From contig NC_065550.1 in NCBI RefSeq assembly GCF_022605725.1, positions 6,696,001-6,760,000 of the forward strand: a stretch of DNA of 64,000 bases, read 5' to 3'. The notes below the pieces were generated by a model. The model saw only the letters and a program-made list of their open reading frames with translations. It did not search any database and was not told the origin of the DNA. The number at the start of each line of letters is the position of its first letter. Positions within the stretch are counted from its first letter, which is position 1. Positions 10,745 to 22,531 of the stretch are shown piece by piece. A program made the translations under genes and the position numbers. This DNA is from Anthonomus grandis grandis. Its lineage: Eukaryota; Arthropoda; Insecta; Coleoptera; Curculionidae.

Positions 10745-11520
10745 TCTAACGTCTCTTCTTTATTTTACTTTCTCTATGGCTTGTAGCTTCTAGCAGTTAT
10801 CGATTGAGGTTATAGGAGTGCGTTCAGAAACGAAATGGCGATAGTTACCTTAAGCCGGGTAAAGTAAAAGTATGACGTCCTCGGGTAACTTGAAATCAGT
10901 CTAGTGTAAATATTTCCTGAAATTCCTGAACGCAAATATAAATTAAGACATGTATAATTTTGCTAGACTGTCCTTATTTTCGTTTCAATTCAAGTTTTAA
11001 AGAGTTAAGTACAAGTATGTACATCATTATACTCGTAAACATTCAAAAGAAAATGGGAGGCGAGCAATATGGTAATTTTTATTAGCCACGGGTCTGCAAG
11101 TATTTCAAAACCCGGTTTCTTCTGAATCTGATAGCAGCGATGATGAACTAGACTAATATGCTATTGCTGTTACACTAATTGCTCAAAAAAGAAAGCGTAG
11201 ACCTAAGCAAGTCAGAAATGTGAAACAATGCACTTAATCACAGTACATACATCACAATTTCAGCAAAGTTTCCGAATAAGTTTTAAAAGTTTGAAGTATG
11301 TTTTGTAGGTCCATTTTGTTATTCAGCAAACACGTTTAGTAAATCCTATCATTCAAATCATGAATTTGAAACAAATGATCCAAGTAAAAAAAAATATTAT
11401 AAGAACATGATAAAAAGGTAAACAAAAATTAATCGTAAAAGCGCATGTCTATTAAATACTCCCCATGCATTTTGGTCAGGTCATCTAGGAACACCTAGGG
11501 CGACTCCCTTTCTTATTTCT

Positions 11521-12735
11521 GAACGGAATAGTAGTATTAGTAGTATTTATTAATAATAATATACATACAATGCATTATTACAAGTCAAGTCACTTACTTA
11601 CAAATAAAGATAAAAGATAAAATACAAATTGACAAGTTTTGCCCAAAAGCAGATAAAATATAACACCTAATCACAATATTTGCACTAAACCTAAAACACT
11701 TAACATACATTCTTATTAAGACAATATTGACATAAGATTAAAATTAAAATTGGGATGAGAAGTACTCCTCAAATGAGTAGAATGCACCCCTCAAAAGATG
11801 CATTTTTATTTGTTTTTTAAACTGCGGAAGGCTAAGAGATTTAATGTTTGTTGGAAGACAATTATAAAATTTTGGTGCAAAGTATCTGGTTCCATTTCTT
11901 GATCTCTCAAGCCGGCTAAACTCAGGCACTAGCTTATTACAATTCCTAGTTTCATAATTATGAAAATGTAGGTGGGTTCTATAGTGATCCAGATTTTGGT
12001 GAACACGCAACAGGCACTGCATAATGTACACGGACGGCAAAGTTAATATTTTAAGCTTCCGAAAAGATTCCCTACAGTCATCTCGGTAACCCTGACCAGT
12101 CACAATACGAATACACTTTCTCTGCAGCCCAAATATTTTATCTATATGGCAGGAATGACCCCATGTCAGTATGGCATAAGTTAGCTGTGAGTGAAAACTA
12201 CTATGATATGCTGTAAGTAAGACCTGCAAGGAAGTAATTCCCGCTAGCTTTCTAAAGAGGAATAACAGACTGGACAGTTTACTAGACAGTTTGACTATAT
12301 GTTGTTCCCAAGTCAATCCTGGATCAAGGTGAACACCAAGAAACTTAGCCTCATCTGAACAGCTTCCAAAAGCAGGATGCTCAGTCAATGTATTGTGCCG
12401 CAAAGTAAAGTTAAGTGTTTGTGACTTTGAACTATTGAGAGAAAGACGATTTGCCAAGAACCATTGAAAGAGGTTATTCTCCGGGGTCTGGAGATCTAAA
12501 TTAATGATATTTGAAGGGTGATAACTTTGATAGTAAGTTGTGTCGTCAGCAAACAGAACAGTGCTAACAGAGCCCCCCTGTGAAAAGGCCAGATCATTTA
12601 TGTAGATAAGAAATAGTATGGGTCCCAAGACAGACCCCTGTGAAACTCCATATTTCAAAGGCTTAATATCAGACTTATTCTGATTAAAGACAACAAACTG
12701 AACTCTATTCGACAGGTATGACTCAAGCATCTTAA
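11521..12735 (-). mobile_element. 5'-truncated jockey-like LINE
   Basis: A - strand non-LTR retrotransposon fragment containing the ORF at 11744-12730. Its 3' end is an AT-rich TAA/TAC-type simple repeat at 11521-11575 rather than a long poly(A). Its 5' end is cut inside the RT, as expected for incomplete target-primed reverse transcription. Confidence 0.8.
11744..12730 (-). CDS. LINE reverse transcriptase C-terminal part, open
   Basis: 328 codons without lesion. RT motif B is seen as YGVSQGSVLGPILFLIYIND at about residue 27, followed by the catalytic FADDT, then KFLGVHLDPGLTWEQHI (thumb). It finishes with the typical jockey-clade C-terminus (LTYAILTWGHS, KLKILTLPSVYI, FAPKFYNCLP). Endonuclease and the first RT motifs are absent because of 5' truncation. 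The open frame suggests a fairly recent insertion. It cannot be functional alone. Confidence 0.82.
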   Translation of the reverse strand: MLESYLSNRVQFVVFNQNKSDIKPLKYGVSQGSVLGPILFLIYINDLAFSQGGSVSTVLFADDTTYYQSYHPSNIINLDLQTPENNLFQWFLANRLSLNSSKSQTLNFTLRHNTLTEHPAFGSCSDEAKFLGVHLDPGLTWEQHIVKLSSKLSSLLFLFRKLAGITSLQVLLTAYHSSFHSQLTYAILTWGHSCHIDKIFGLQRKCIRIVTGQGYRDDCRESFRKLKILTLPSVYIMQCLLRVHQNLDHYRTHLHFHNYETRNCNKLVPEFSRLERSRNGTRYFAPKFYNCLPTNIKSLSLPQFKKQIKMHLLRGAFYSFEEYFSSQF

Positions 12736-12817
12736 TCTAATACAGTTTGGAAGGGCTTTTGTATTACCATGGTATAACCTTTACTGCAAGGTAATGATTT
12801 CTGAACGCACCCCTGTA

Positions 12818-13023
12818 TTGTTTTATTTTTTAGACAAGGAAAAAGAGTCTCTTCCTTTCCTCGTCTAAGTTTTATTTTGTATTGTGTCAATATTTAAATA
12901 TAATATATTCTTACATCTTACATGTCGTTATATTTGTATTTAAAATAACGATTATGTTTCATAGCAATTAATTCTTATATAATCTATAATAATTTTGTTA
13001 TAATTGTTATTAATCTATAGATA
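12818..13023 (+). other. Sequence just upstream of zinc-finger exon 1
   Basis: No ORF. It is AT-rich and ends in ttaatctatag next to the ATG, so the coding start may follow either an upstream non-coding exon (acceptor ctatag) or a local promoter. I cannot decide between them. Confidence 0.3.
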
Positions 13024-13211
13024 ATGAAGCCCAAATCCTCAATTAAAATCAGAAACGATATCAGTGATGGTGATATAGTTTTAAAAAAAGATGTAATAAA
13101 TGACTACCAAAGTGACTCAGATGATAGTGTGGAAATCACAATAGAAGAGCATCCTATCCAGGAGACAGTCAAGAATTATGAAGATGGTAAAGAAGAAGTA
13201 ACAAGCTTTAG
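13024..13211 (+). CDS. C2H2 zinc-finger gene, first coding exon
   Basis: A 62-codon exon from ATG with an acidic, serine-rich stretch (residues 30-45, SDSDDSVEITIEEH) and no stop. It ends at a donor AG|gtaggt, leaving two bases that join in frame to the acceptor at 30708 to give ..SFS-IEQQF... The next intron is about 17.5 kb and holds Crypton, LINE, Penelope and mariner copies. An N-terminal acidic segment before zinc fingers is common in insect C2H2 transcription regulators. The host-gene assignment is inferred from intact frame, good splice phases and lack of TE homology. Confidence 0.65.
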
Positions 13212-13332
13212 GTAGGTATTATATAAAACTTTTATTATTTTTACCTATCTGTTATTGATTTATATTACCTTAGAAATGGAATATATTATGGTAGCAATAA
13301 TACCTGCTATCACACCTAGGACATTATAAGCG

Positions 13333-14880
13333 GGCATTATGATAATGCCTGGAAATTTTATTGCTTATCCAATTTTATTTCTCTTATAATAAAGAATAAA
13401 CATCAATTTTTTACAAAAAATAATGTTTCTTTAAATACTAAAAGTTAAACTTTATTTCCAAAATAAAAATTACAATTTTGAAATGTCCCGAAAAATGTAG
13501 CTGATCCCACTATAGAATGGTCCGTGTTTTTTGTGATGGTAGAGGTGGCAGCACTAATGCTATTTTGTATAGTTTGTAAATTGACCATTAAAGAATTTTC
13601 AATAGTCAATACAGAATTATCCTCGGAATTAACTGAATTGGCAATCATTTTGGCTACTTTATTTTTGGATGAAATACTTTCTTCTATATATCCTTCAGCT
13701 ACTGAAGAGCTTTTCCATTTCCCATATTGTTTTATTTCAAACAAAGCACCTGCCTCAACAAGTCAAGTTGACGACGTGCAACGCAAACAGTGGCCGGTAT
13801 AATCTTCTGCCTTATCCAGTTTTAAAAATTTTGCGATCAATGTTGGGACGCTTCCTATGGTATTTTTTCCAACAGGTTGTACTGTACAGCGACTCTTTCT
13901 ATAGGTAAGAAAGAATCTTCACTCCTTTATTCCAGCTGGTCTTTATGCTGCGTACTTTTTTATTAAATTTAAAGCACCTAAATCTTATTCAATGATAGTA
14001 AAACTTTTTGAAGTTGAAGTTTTAATTTCTGGTACCTTTATAACCAAGACCATTCTTCTATCTTCAATATCATCAATGGTAATTTCGACCAACTCAACCT
14101 CCAAAAACACCCATTACCAATATGACTTTGTGTGTCAAGTAGATATCATCAGGATCCTTTATAATAAATTTTATTATTTGTTCTCCTTCCAAAACTTTAG
14201 ACTTCTTCGGGACATATCCTTTCGACTTAACTTTTAAAAAAGATATGAGATTGGTATGCGATGGTATTGCAAGTGTGTCTATATTTTTATAGACCATTAA
14301 CATAGACCTTAGGGTAGAATACTTGGTCCAGAGAGAGTTCGGACTGTATTTTTCCCACTAAAAATATTAAAATTTTTTTAAACATATGTACCTATTAAAA
14401 TAAAATCAATAACTTACCAGTTCCTGAAAATATGCCATTGGCATTGTTCCAAATACTAAATATGCCATACTCCCGATCATACTATTGCCTTGATTTAACT
14501 GGAAAAAGATTTTCGGTCGCTTTTATAGCCTTTTCTCATATATTTTGTGGATTTTTTTCCATTTTAAGCAAATATTTAAACAAAAAATGCCAACTGACTA
14601 ACTGACAGAAACATCAAAGTCAAACTTAAATAATCACTGCAAGTCACTTGATAAATTTCTATGGTAGGTAGGTACGTATACCTACCTGTACAGGTAGACC
14701 CTATTTTTTAATTAATATTACAATTATTTTTGTTCATAAAAATCAATTTTTAGGTAAAACATAAAGCATTGTATGCACCACGGGCATTGTTAGACTCGAT
14801 TGCCCATCAGGCAAAAACCTAGCCCTCGGGCCATACTATTTCCACCTTCCGGGCATTATCGTCCTCACAATGCCCTTGAT
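13333..14880. repeat. Repeated GGGCATTAT / AATGCCC motifs around the Crypton
   Basis: Left of the recombinase, cgggcattatgataatgcctgg at 13331-13352 contains a short dyad. On the right, cgggcattgt (14782), ccgggcattatcg (14849) and acaatgccc (14866) recur. These may be the ends of the Crypton unit or of a host repeat it invaded. The limits are approximate. Confidence 0.35.
13445..14560 (-). pseudogene. Crypton tyrosine recombinase, decayed
   Basis: Remains of a Crypton (YR-type DNA transposon) on the - strand. Upstream exon-like sequence at 14430-14540 reads ENLFPVKSRQ and YDREYGIFSIW. A gtaagt donor and tttttag acceptor then lead to KYSPNSLWTKYSTLRSMLMV and KGYVPKKSKVLEGEQIIKFI (ORF 14094-14303). 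The C-terminal end (13445-13744) has GKWKSSSVAEGYIEESI, which contains the nucleophile tyrosine region shared by Cryptons and KIAA1958-like proteins; just before it the GHCLR box can be read with frameshifts. Several stops and shifts lie between the blocks, so it is not active. Confidence 0.75.
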
Positions 14881-15149
14881 ACATAAATAGCTATAGGCTA
14901 AAATTATAAACTTACTTTATTTTTAGTTTCTCATATTTACAATACCAGTAAACCTTTTTCAAAGAAAAATAGAGTGGTTTCAGACTAACTAATTATTAAA
15001 TCATACTAACTTCTTGTATTTAGTAGCTCAGATTTAATTAGTGTTGAAAGTGCAATAGACAAGATTTTTGAGAATAGCTTGTACCATACAGCAATTAGTT
15101 TTTACCTTTGTTGTTCTGTTCTGATGATATGAGGAATATTTTTATGATT
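14881..15149. other. No gene seen
   Basis: AT-rich intronic sequence between the Crypton-associated repeats and a LINE. Nothing else recognised. Confidence 0.3.
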
Positions 15150-16636
15150 TTGGTAAGGGAGATTACATAGCAATTATAATTGTCTTGCTGCGATAGACTG
15201 GAATCAATTATTTTTGGGAGAGACATCTGTTGATGTCATAGTTTCAATTTTCTATAATGTGATCTACTCCTCAATGGAAAGGTTTATTCCTCTAAAGAGG
15301 TACAAAAGTTCTTCTTTTCTATGTTGGTTTTCTTCAGAGCTTCTCAGTTTGATAAAAAAGAAACAAATTCACAAAAAGTTTAAAATTAGTGGTCAACAGT
15401 AGGAATATGATGAATTTGTATTTTTGAGACATCAATGTGAGTACCTAAGAGAGTTGTGCTATCAACAATATATTAATAAGATCTTGTTACTGTTAGCATA
15501 TGTGGACATTTTACATTGTTTCCTGACGACACAACGGTTTTATGGTCGAATAAAGATCCCAAGCAGCTTGTCAGAGATGTTGCAGCCGATCTCCTGAAAT
15601 TAAAGCAATGGTGTGATTCCAATCAACTTTGCTTAAATATGTCAAAGTCCCACATTATTGGTTTCAATTTTCAAGCTGAGAGTCTTGATTTTGGTGAGAA
15701 CGCATTGGACATGGTAGATAATTCTGCATTTCTTGGTTTAGTCATTGATAAAGATTTAAAGTTTTCTGACCATATAATAAAGTTAAATAAAAAACTTGCT
15801 TCTGGCTGCTTCTCTGTTAGGGCAACCGTTCATGAACTGGGGAGAGATGTTGCTCATGATGTGTACTTTGCTTTGTTCGAGTCGCATTTAAGGTATGCTC
15901 TTCCATTTTGGGGTGCATGTTCAAATTATCTGTTTCAGTCTGTTTTTGTGCTGCAAAAGAGGGCTGTCAGAAGTTTATTTAGGGCCCATTCTAGAACGCA
16001 TTGTGGTAATCTTTTCAAAGAGAGCCGTATTTTGACCCTACCATCATTATTTATTTTGGAAACTGCATGTTTAATATTCAAAAATAAGAACAGTTTTCCA
16101 ATCCGACATCACAGTTATCCTACCAGACAGATTAATAATATTCCCCTTCCTATTCCTCATTTTACATCTATCAAAGATTCATTTATATATCGCGGTTAAT
16201 GATTTATAATCACATTAGCGTGGAATTAAGAAGTGTTCAGTCTTTGCGCCAGTTTCGTTGTAAACTGAAGTCATATTTGCTTCTAAAAGCCTTTTATTCG
16301 ATTGAAGACTTTTTTAAGGCTGAGGATGTTGTGTAGTAGATGCTAAGCTTTTAATCTGTTAATTTTAATTTTGAACATATCTTTATGTGTCCCTTTATCT
16401 CTGCTACCTTTGTCTACATGCATGTATTTTATTTTATAAAGATTTTGTTTGTAACATTTTCTCTTGCATTTTTTTTTTAGGCATTTTATATGTTGTATAA
16501 AATTTTTTATATATTTGTTTTGTAAAATCTGATTTGATTGTATTTATTTTCTGAAGCTTTGTCAATAAAATTCGTGTACATGTACCAAATTTTCGACAAT
16601 AAAGTACTTGAAAAAAAAAAAAAAAAAAAAAAAAAA
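15150..16636 (+). mobile_element. Jockey-like LINE with internal deletion and poly(A) tail
   Basis: A + strand LINE. A pre-RT segment (about 15150-15480, DWNQLFLGETSVDVIVSIFY and MERFIPLKRYKSSSF) jumps straight to the RT catalytic region at 15516, so motifs 0-B are deleted. The 3' UTR ends in a 26-base poly(A) run at 16610-16635. The 3' UTR resembles that of the LINE at 40365-41810 (ctttgtc[ga]ataaaa.. then gacaataaa), so the two are related families. Confidence 0.8.
15516..16199 (+). pseudogene. LINE RT C-terminal part
   Basis: Begins at FPDDTTVLWS, equivalent to the FADDT catalytic motif with A changed to P. It continues with SAFLGLVIDKDLKFSDHI (thumb) and the jockey C-terminal domain (LRYALPFWGA, RILTLPSLFILETACL). 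A shift near 16197 moves the last segment (about 16200-16337, ending SIEDFFKAEDVV) to another frame. It is not functional because of the upstream deletion. Confidence 0.8.
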
Positions 16637-18035
16637 TTCGGGAACACACTTTTATTGTTAACGCCAAAAAAACACTAACCTAATTTGCCTTGACTGTCGT
16701 TTAATTGTTTCCAAGGTAAAAACTGACTAAACAATTAAAACTGCATGAATTGTCACGAAGCGCGTCCTTTTTAAAACCCGATGGAACAGTTTCGAAATAT
16801 TTGGAATTATCTTCATTGTTTTTGCCAAAAGAGACCAATAATTTTAGGAGAATACTGACAGTCAAAGCAAGCAAGTATACAAATTCTAGAAAATTAGAAC
16901 TACAGGGATTTACAATAATATAACCTAAATTGGGGCCAAAATGGGGCTCTCGAACAAGATGAATTACTTAAAAACTAAACACTATAGATAAAAATAATAA
17001 ACCAAACGTAAGTAGAACCCTAAAGAAACCCTACGAATCAACTTTAACTACAGAATACTAATAAAAATAGTACAAAAATTAGGAAAATAATTAACGTATT
17101 TACATTTTCATAATAATATTATTTCATAGGGGCTTTAATTAATTAACTCATCTACACCTTTCTTCATTGATTTATAGGTAGTTTTGTGTCTGAATATATA
17201 TGTTTGTATGGGTATGCTATGTAACACTTTTGTCAATGGATTCCGTAAATAAAGAAATAAATAAATATTAAGTTACCATACATTTAAAGTTTAAAGTACT
17301 TTTTTTATGTGCATTATTATTTTTGCCCATTCAATTCACGACATTCCAGGAATATTTCACCAAAGTGTTATGAAGGATTGAATGTAAAGTAAAGATTATA
17401 AGTGTTTATAGCAAAGATTCATGGGTTATCTGAATAAATTAATTATTCATAAATGTACCAAAATAATTAATGTTTATTAAAATTTAGTTAAGTCATATAG
17501 AAAGATTTATAATTACATTTTTGATACTCTGGAATAAAATAAGGGTATTATATAGAATTTGTTGGTTAACACTTGAAAATTGTTATCATCAACCATATCA
17601 AAAATAATTTAGTTTCCTTTATTGAAGCTGTCTCTGTAATAATTATAATGCAAACTCTTTATCATTGTGGGGTATATGAATTCCAGCCAGCTGAGGGTAT
17701 GTATGTGAAAGTGATGTGGTATATACTGGGTTATAATTTAAAAACTTGGAATGACCATAGATTAGGAACAGAAAAAAAACATAAAAAATGCTGAAAACAC
17801 TTCTGAGACAGAATGACATACACCCCTAAGATCTTAAATAAAAAGAGGGGTCAAGTGATGCATCATCTAAGATCTTGAAAAATTCTTTTCAATAATACCA
17901 TAGAAAGCCACATTTCAGAAAAGTCTTCTCTGTTTAGCAAGGAAAACAATAAACATTTTGAAATTTTTATTATTATTTAATTAAATATTTAAAATGATTT
18001 CCATTATTTTGAAGATACTAATAAATACTAATAAA
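16637..18035. other. Intronic sequence, no gene recognised
   Basis: AT-rich. Short ORFs at 17573-17794 and elsewhere have no recognisable domain. A stretch near 17130-17270 ending in aaataaagaaataaataaat looks like a LINE or SINE 3' end, but I cannot assign it. Confidence 0.3.
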
Positions 18036-18039
18036 CTAA

Positions 18040-18225
18040 TAAAGTAAGGCTTCTTTAAATATGTGTGGCTTCTCATCATTTCAGTAAAGACAGTTTCATT
18101 TATTAATTTGCCCATTTAAATAAAAGGTACATTCATCACTGAACCAAATATTTGTAATTAGTCTAGGTTCTGCTGTAATTATATCTGTCATTATTTCACA
18201 AAACTGGATTCTCCTGTGTGTTTAT
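18040..18225 (-). pseudogene. Mariner/Tc1-type transposase fragment
   Basis: The - strand reads RRIQFCEIMTDIITAEPRL and then IWFSDECTFYLNGQINK, with a stop before NCLY. The F(S/T)DE..F.LNG motif holds the first catalytic aspartate of many insect mariner-like transposases. Only about 60 codons remain; no ends are seen. Confidence 0.6.
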
Positions 18226-18244
18226 TTATTTTCCTTCCCTCTTA

Positions 18245-19165
18245 GGGGATCCTATCCTGATAGCAAGCGAAATCTAGAGGCAACAAAAAGGGCAGTCTTA
18301 TTTTTGTCTGGACTTGCCCCCTATACAGTCCAAAAAGAGGTACTTGACTATCTATACTACTATGTACTATGTTATGAATTGGGAGAGGACTGCATATGTG
18401 AAAAAATACAGACAAAAAAAGATAAACACAAGGCATCCTTTAGACCTATTGTACCACAAAATGCTATTAACCCATACCTTTGCACAATGTTATGGCCCAA
18501 GGATGTGATCATAAACCATTTTATGAACATTCAATGCTATTAAATGGTAAGAGCCTTAACAGCAGTCTTGAGGTCAGCATAAATACTCTACATACAAATG
18601 TGAGATCGATCTGGCAAAAGGTGGTCAGCTTGAATCATTTATAGAGGCCAAAGATATCAACATAGTATGCATCTCAGAACACTGGCTATGTCAGGAGGAA
18701 GCTAGTAACTATTAATTAAATTGTTGTAAAATAGTAGGGTACTCTGCAAGGAATGAGAGTACAGGTGGTGGTATCTTTGTTAGAAATCACCTGGAGGTAA
18801 AAGACTGTACAAATCCTAGTTTTAGTATTAATAAGTGTATTGAATATTGTTCCATCTATATTAATTATTTTAATTCATACATTTTAACCCTCAGGCTGTT
18901 TTGACACCTTTCAAACAACATTTGAAAAAATTATGTTTGGTTTTAAGAATGGTACTAACATTATAATTGCCGCTGATTTTAACATCCATTTCGATACAGG
19001 CCATTTCAATGCAGTAAGATTTGGAGATACTGCAGAAAGTTTAGGCTTAAGACGGACCATTTTATAGGTCACAAGAATGGAAGCATGTTTGGATAATCTA
19101 TTTGTAAGCCCCAGTGTGACTGTGAGCTCTGTAAATGTTGTAGACTTTAGTCTTAGCCTTTTTTT
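18245..19165 (+). mobile_element. LINE fragment 1: ORF1 C-terminus and endonuclease
   Basis: The frame at 18304-18543 (APYTVQKEVLDYLYYYVLCY, FRPIVPQNAINPYLCTMLWP) resembles the C-terminal domain of ORF1 in Daphne/jockey-like insect LINEs. From about 18550 to 19150 the apurinic endonuclease is readable in several shifted frames (NTLHTNVRSIW, DINIVCISEHWLC, TGGGIFVRN, IIIAADFNIHFDT, CLDNLFVSP). It ends abruptly before the nested material. The same element appears to resume at 21237. Confidence 0.7.
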
Positions 19166-19489
19166 TTGCCCATATATAAAATTATAAAATACCGTTATAA
19201 ATCTAATTAAAATTTTGACAAAAAGGATTAATTCTCGATTATCAAAACCGTTAATCTGTTGGTACAGACGAAATAACCCTTAAAAATAATTAATTTATAT
19301 CAAATAAATCAAAAAGAAACAAACAATGATAATAATAATAATAAGAAAATTAATCCAGAACGGGAGAGCGGCAGATGCGGCAGCAGATAAAAGAACCAAG
19401 GAGGGTAACAACCCAATATTTAAGACCCTAAAAAAAAGCAAAAATGCAAAATGTCGCTGTCCACAAGGGGTAAAGACAATTTTCAACTA
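19166..19489. other. Unassigned insert between LINE fragments
   Basis: AT-rich left part with an ATA/ATAA simple run near 19329-19345, then a G-richer stretch (agaacgggagagcggcagat..) of unknown origin. It belongs neither to the outer LINE nor clearly to the nested one. Confidence 0.35.
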
Positions 19490-21236
19490 ATGACAATTAA
19501 TAATGGTTTTTTTTTATTTGTATCTGATGTTAATTAACCTATTCTTTGTTCAACTAGCAACTGTGATTTCATTTTTTTAGAAAATATGTTTAAAGATTGT
19601 TGTTTAATGCTGGATGGAGTACTATTCCACATTTCAACCCCCGCAAATTTAAAAGAGCGCTGAAATGATGCGGTTCTATGGTGTGGCACAACAAAAATAT
19701 CATTGTTCGCGTCATGTGTTTATGCTCAAAATCCAAAAATTCATCTCGTAAGTTAGCCTTGTTGGCCTTCCTTTCTAATCCGATAAATAAAGTTAAACAT
19801 ATGATGCTTTCATCTGTTTGTCATATTTATAAATTTTTGTCATTAAGATATGGCGTTATATGGTTTCTATATGGGATATTATAGGCAAATCGAATACAGG
19901 AATTTTGAATTTTTTTGAATTGCGTTTTTGGTACTTACTAAAGAGCCACCATATACCACATCGCCGTAATCGAACAAAGATAAAACAAGGCTTTCACAAA
20001 GTAAATATTTTTGTTTTGTGGACAAGTTCCATTTAAATTTAAAAAGGTTTTTCAGGCGTAAATATAGGTTACTTTAATTTTGTTTTTTATATGGGGTTCA
20101 AAAGAGAGAGAATTGTCGAATATGATACCCAAATTTTTTGCCTCTGGGACAATTGGAACTGGAGTGTTTTATATGCATATTTATCTGATTTTCAAAATTT
20201 CGCCTTAAATTATTATTCGAACACATCAAAAGAATTTTGGATTTTTCAGCATTTAATTTGAGGTTGTGATTTTTTGTGTAGTTTTCTAGATTCATTAAAT
20301 CAAGCTGAAACTTATGCTGAAATGAATTATTATTCATATCTTCAATAGAAACAGGAATATACAGTTGTGAGTCGTCAGCATACTGCTGTAATGTGGAACG
20401 TTTTACAGTGTTATACATGTGACGTATATAGAGTGAAAAAAGTAGGGGTGATAGTATAGAACCCTGAGATACGCCTTGATTTGTTTGCCTAAACTCTGAA
20501 CATTGTTTTTCTAACCGTTGGACTGTCATAACACAACTTTCACGATTGTATATGTAGATATTCTTTAAAGAAGTTAATACCATATTCAGAAATTCCAAAA
20601 TACCTTAGTTTAGCCAACAACATTTCGTGGTTAAGTGTGTCGAAAGCTTTACTAAAGTCGAGCAGGGCCACACATGTCGCTTGATTTTGCTCTTCATTCA
20701 CTCTTACATCATTTAATATTTTAACTAAGCATGTTGGCGTGCTAAAATTCTTTCTAAATCCTGACTGGCAATCGGTAATTAAATTATAAGCTTCAACAAA
20801 ATTAGAAATCTGGTTATAAATATGTTTTTCAAACACTTTGGACACTGCAGGCAATATACTGATTGGTCTTAAATCCTTGTATTCTTTAGGTACTGAATTT
20901 TTTGCAATAGGTTTGATTATTGCTTTTTTCCATAAATTTGGATATTTTTGCTTAAGTATGCACTCATTAATTATATGTAATAACGGATTTAAGCAAAATT
21001 GAGTACAAAGTTTAATGTGCTTAATCGAGATACCATCAATTCCCACTGCATTAGATTTCATTGAAGAGATTATTTTAGTTAAATTAGAGTATTCAAGAAG
21101 CTGAAATGCTAACACTTTATTACAAGCTAGATTATTTTTATAGTAATCTATTGCTTCTCTACTTACTGTATCTGGAAGGGCAATAATACTATTAAAAAAA
21201 TTTTTATTCAAAAATTAATACTATTAAAAAATATAT
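19490..21236 (-). mobile_element. Nested jockey-like LINE on the opposite strand
   Basis: A - strand LINE that splits the + strand LINE at 18245/21237. It carries the RT in two frames (21211-20540 and 20598-20098) and a decayed C-terminal part down to about 19510. The 3' end is marked by an A-rich run in the coding sense near 19506-19516. It is 5'-truncated near 21236. Confidence 0.75.
20098..21211 (-). pseudogene. LINE reverse transcriptase with one frameshift
   Basis: The first frame (21211-20540) has NAVGIDGISIKHIKLC, KPIAKNSVPKEYKDLRPISI, CQSGFRKNFSTPTC and the motif A LLDFSKAFDTLNHEML. A frameshift near 20560-20590 leads to the second frame with motif B (TNQGVSQGSILSPLLFSLYI) and catalytic YADDSQLYIP. 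Both catalytic aspartate sites are intact. The frame ends early at KKFGYHI, where thumb homology continues out of frame. One or two indels separate it from a full ORF. Confidence 0.82.
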
Positions 21237-22310
21237 CAAAACTTGAATATATCAGATCATATGAATCAAGTGTTAAACTGTGTGGTTGATAGTGTGAAAG
21301 ATAATTATGTTGAGTCTTGTAAGCTATACAGACTGATAACAAAAAGGGGCTCTTCCTGTTCTTTAATAAAATATCTAGTACATCATGGGATTTTACTAAT
21401 GAAAACACTAATTTTAATCAAAAATTCAAATAGTTTTTAAACATCTTGGAAAATGGATATCTAGAATCTTTTCCAGAAAAGTCCAGAAGTCTTGTAATAT
21501 ATCATGGTTTGGCAAAGATCTTAGGGCAATGCAGGACTAACACAATCCTTTATATGAGCTCAAAGCCCAATATAATATTCCAGATATAGAAAATCTTTAC
21601 AAATATTATCAAAAAAGGTATAGGGAATCTATAGTTGAGGCAAAAATCAGAGCAAATGACCACTTAATTCTTACTTCTACAAATCCGCATAAGACCATGT
21701 GGCAAATAATAAATAAGTATGGTTGTATAAGTATGTCATGGGGTCCAAGATACTCAGGTGAAATCCTTGCCCAGTCCTAATGATTTTAATAACTTTTTTT
21801 TTAATATAACTGACCATATAGTTTGCAAAATTCCAAACTCAGACACAGACCCTTTAACATATGTAAACAATGTGATCAAGCCTAAATCTGCCTTCCCCTT
21901 TAAGGAAGTAAGTTTTAATCATATAAGGGAAATTTTCGATCAGCTAAGTAACAAACATAGTCATGACATAATATATGGCCTTAACATATGACTATTAAAA
22001 TCAGTCAAAAATGAAGTACTTGTTCCTCTGATAAAATTAATTAATCTATGTTTAAAAACGGGTGTGTTTCCAGATGTTCTAACGGTTGCGAGACTCCAAT
22101 CTTTAAGGGGATCCGGGTCAACCTGAAATCTACAGGCCAATATCTCTTCTGCCTGTGGTTTTAAAGTTGCTGAAGAAACGCGATTTAAATGGTGAATTTT
22201 TTCAATACCAAAATATTCTCTCCCCATGTCAGTTTGGTTTCAGAAAAAAGAGAAACACAGTTCATGGCCAAAATTTAGCATCCCTGCTACTAAAAAAAAG
22301 ATAAAATTCG
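21237..22310 (+). mobile_element. LINE fragment 2: pre-RT and early RT, resuming fragment 1
   Basis: Resumes after the nested insert with SDHMNQVLNCVV, then (with shifts) IYHGLAKDLRAMQ, KAQYNIPDIENLYKYYQKRY and NKYGCISM. The open frame 21758-21991 gives FNNFFFNITDHIVCKI and IREIFDQLSNKHSHDIIYGL, where an intact LINE reads ..SP(G)xDxI. It continues to ARLQSL.. and QFGFRKK-like sequence at 22235, then stops. Order and strand match fragment 1, so both halves are probably one insertion. Confidence 0.65.
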
Positions 22311-22531
22311 AAAAATGTTGGCAGATATAGAAAATATTATTGAGGAAACCCCAAATAATTTAAACGATGTTTTAAGAGCTAGAGCTATATTGTAACAAAT
22401 ATCATTCTATCATCATTCTTAGAACCTACCCCCATGCATTTTAATGCGACATTCAAAAAAATGCAACTTTTTTAAAATCAAATCCACAACAATATATTTT
22501 ACAATCTGACAAAGGTGGATGCACCGTAGCA

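Larger units (their letters stand above)
10811..12817. mobile_element. PIF/Harbinger-like remnant interrupted by a LINE
   Basis: Imperfect 20-bp inverted ends, with the core ggagtgcgttcagaaa at 10815-10830 matching tttctgaacgcacccc at 12798-12813. A short + strand reading at about 11110-11230 gives an acidic stretch followed by ALIAQKRKR-type basic residues, resembling the N-terminus of Harbinger transposases. Most of the transposase is gone. A LINE (11521-12735) has inserted. The 3-bp target duplication expected for Harbinger is not clear, so the class is a guess. Confidence 0.35.

Noticed and set aside
16610..16635. Poly(A) run as a transcript end of a host gene
   Set aside because: It is the tail of a + strand LINE directly following LINE 3' UTR.
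18304..18543. Novel small host protein
   Set aside because: The frame is followed by LINE endonuclease sequence and resembles the ORF1 C-terminal domain of jockey-type LINEs.
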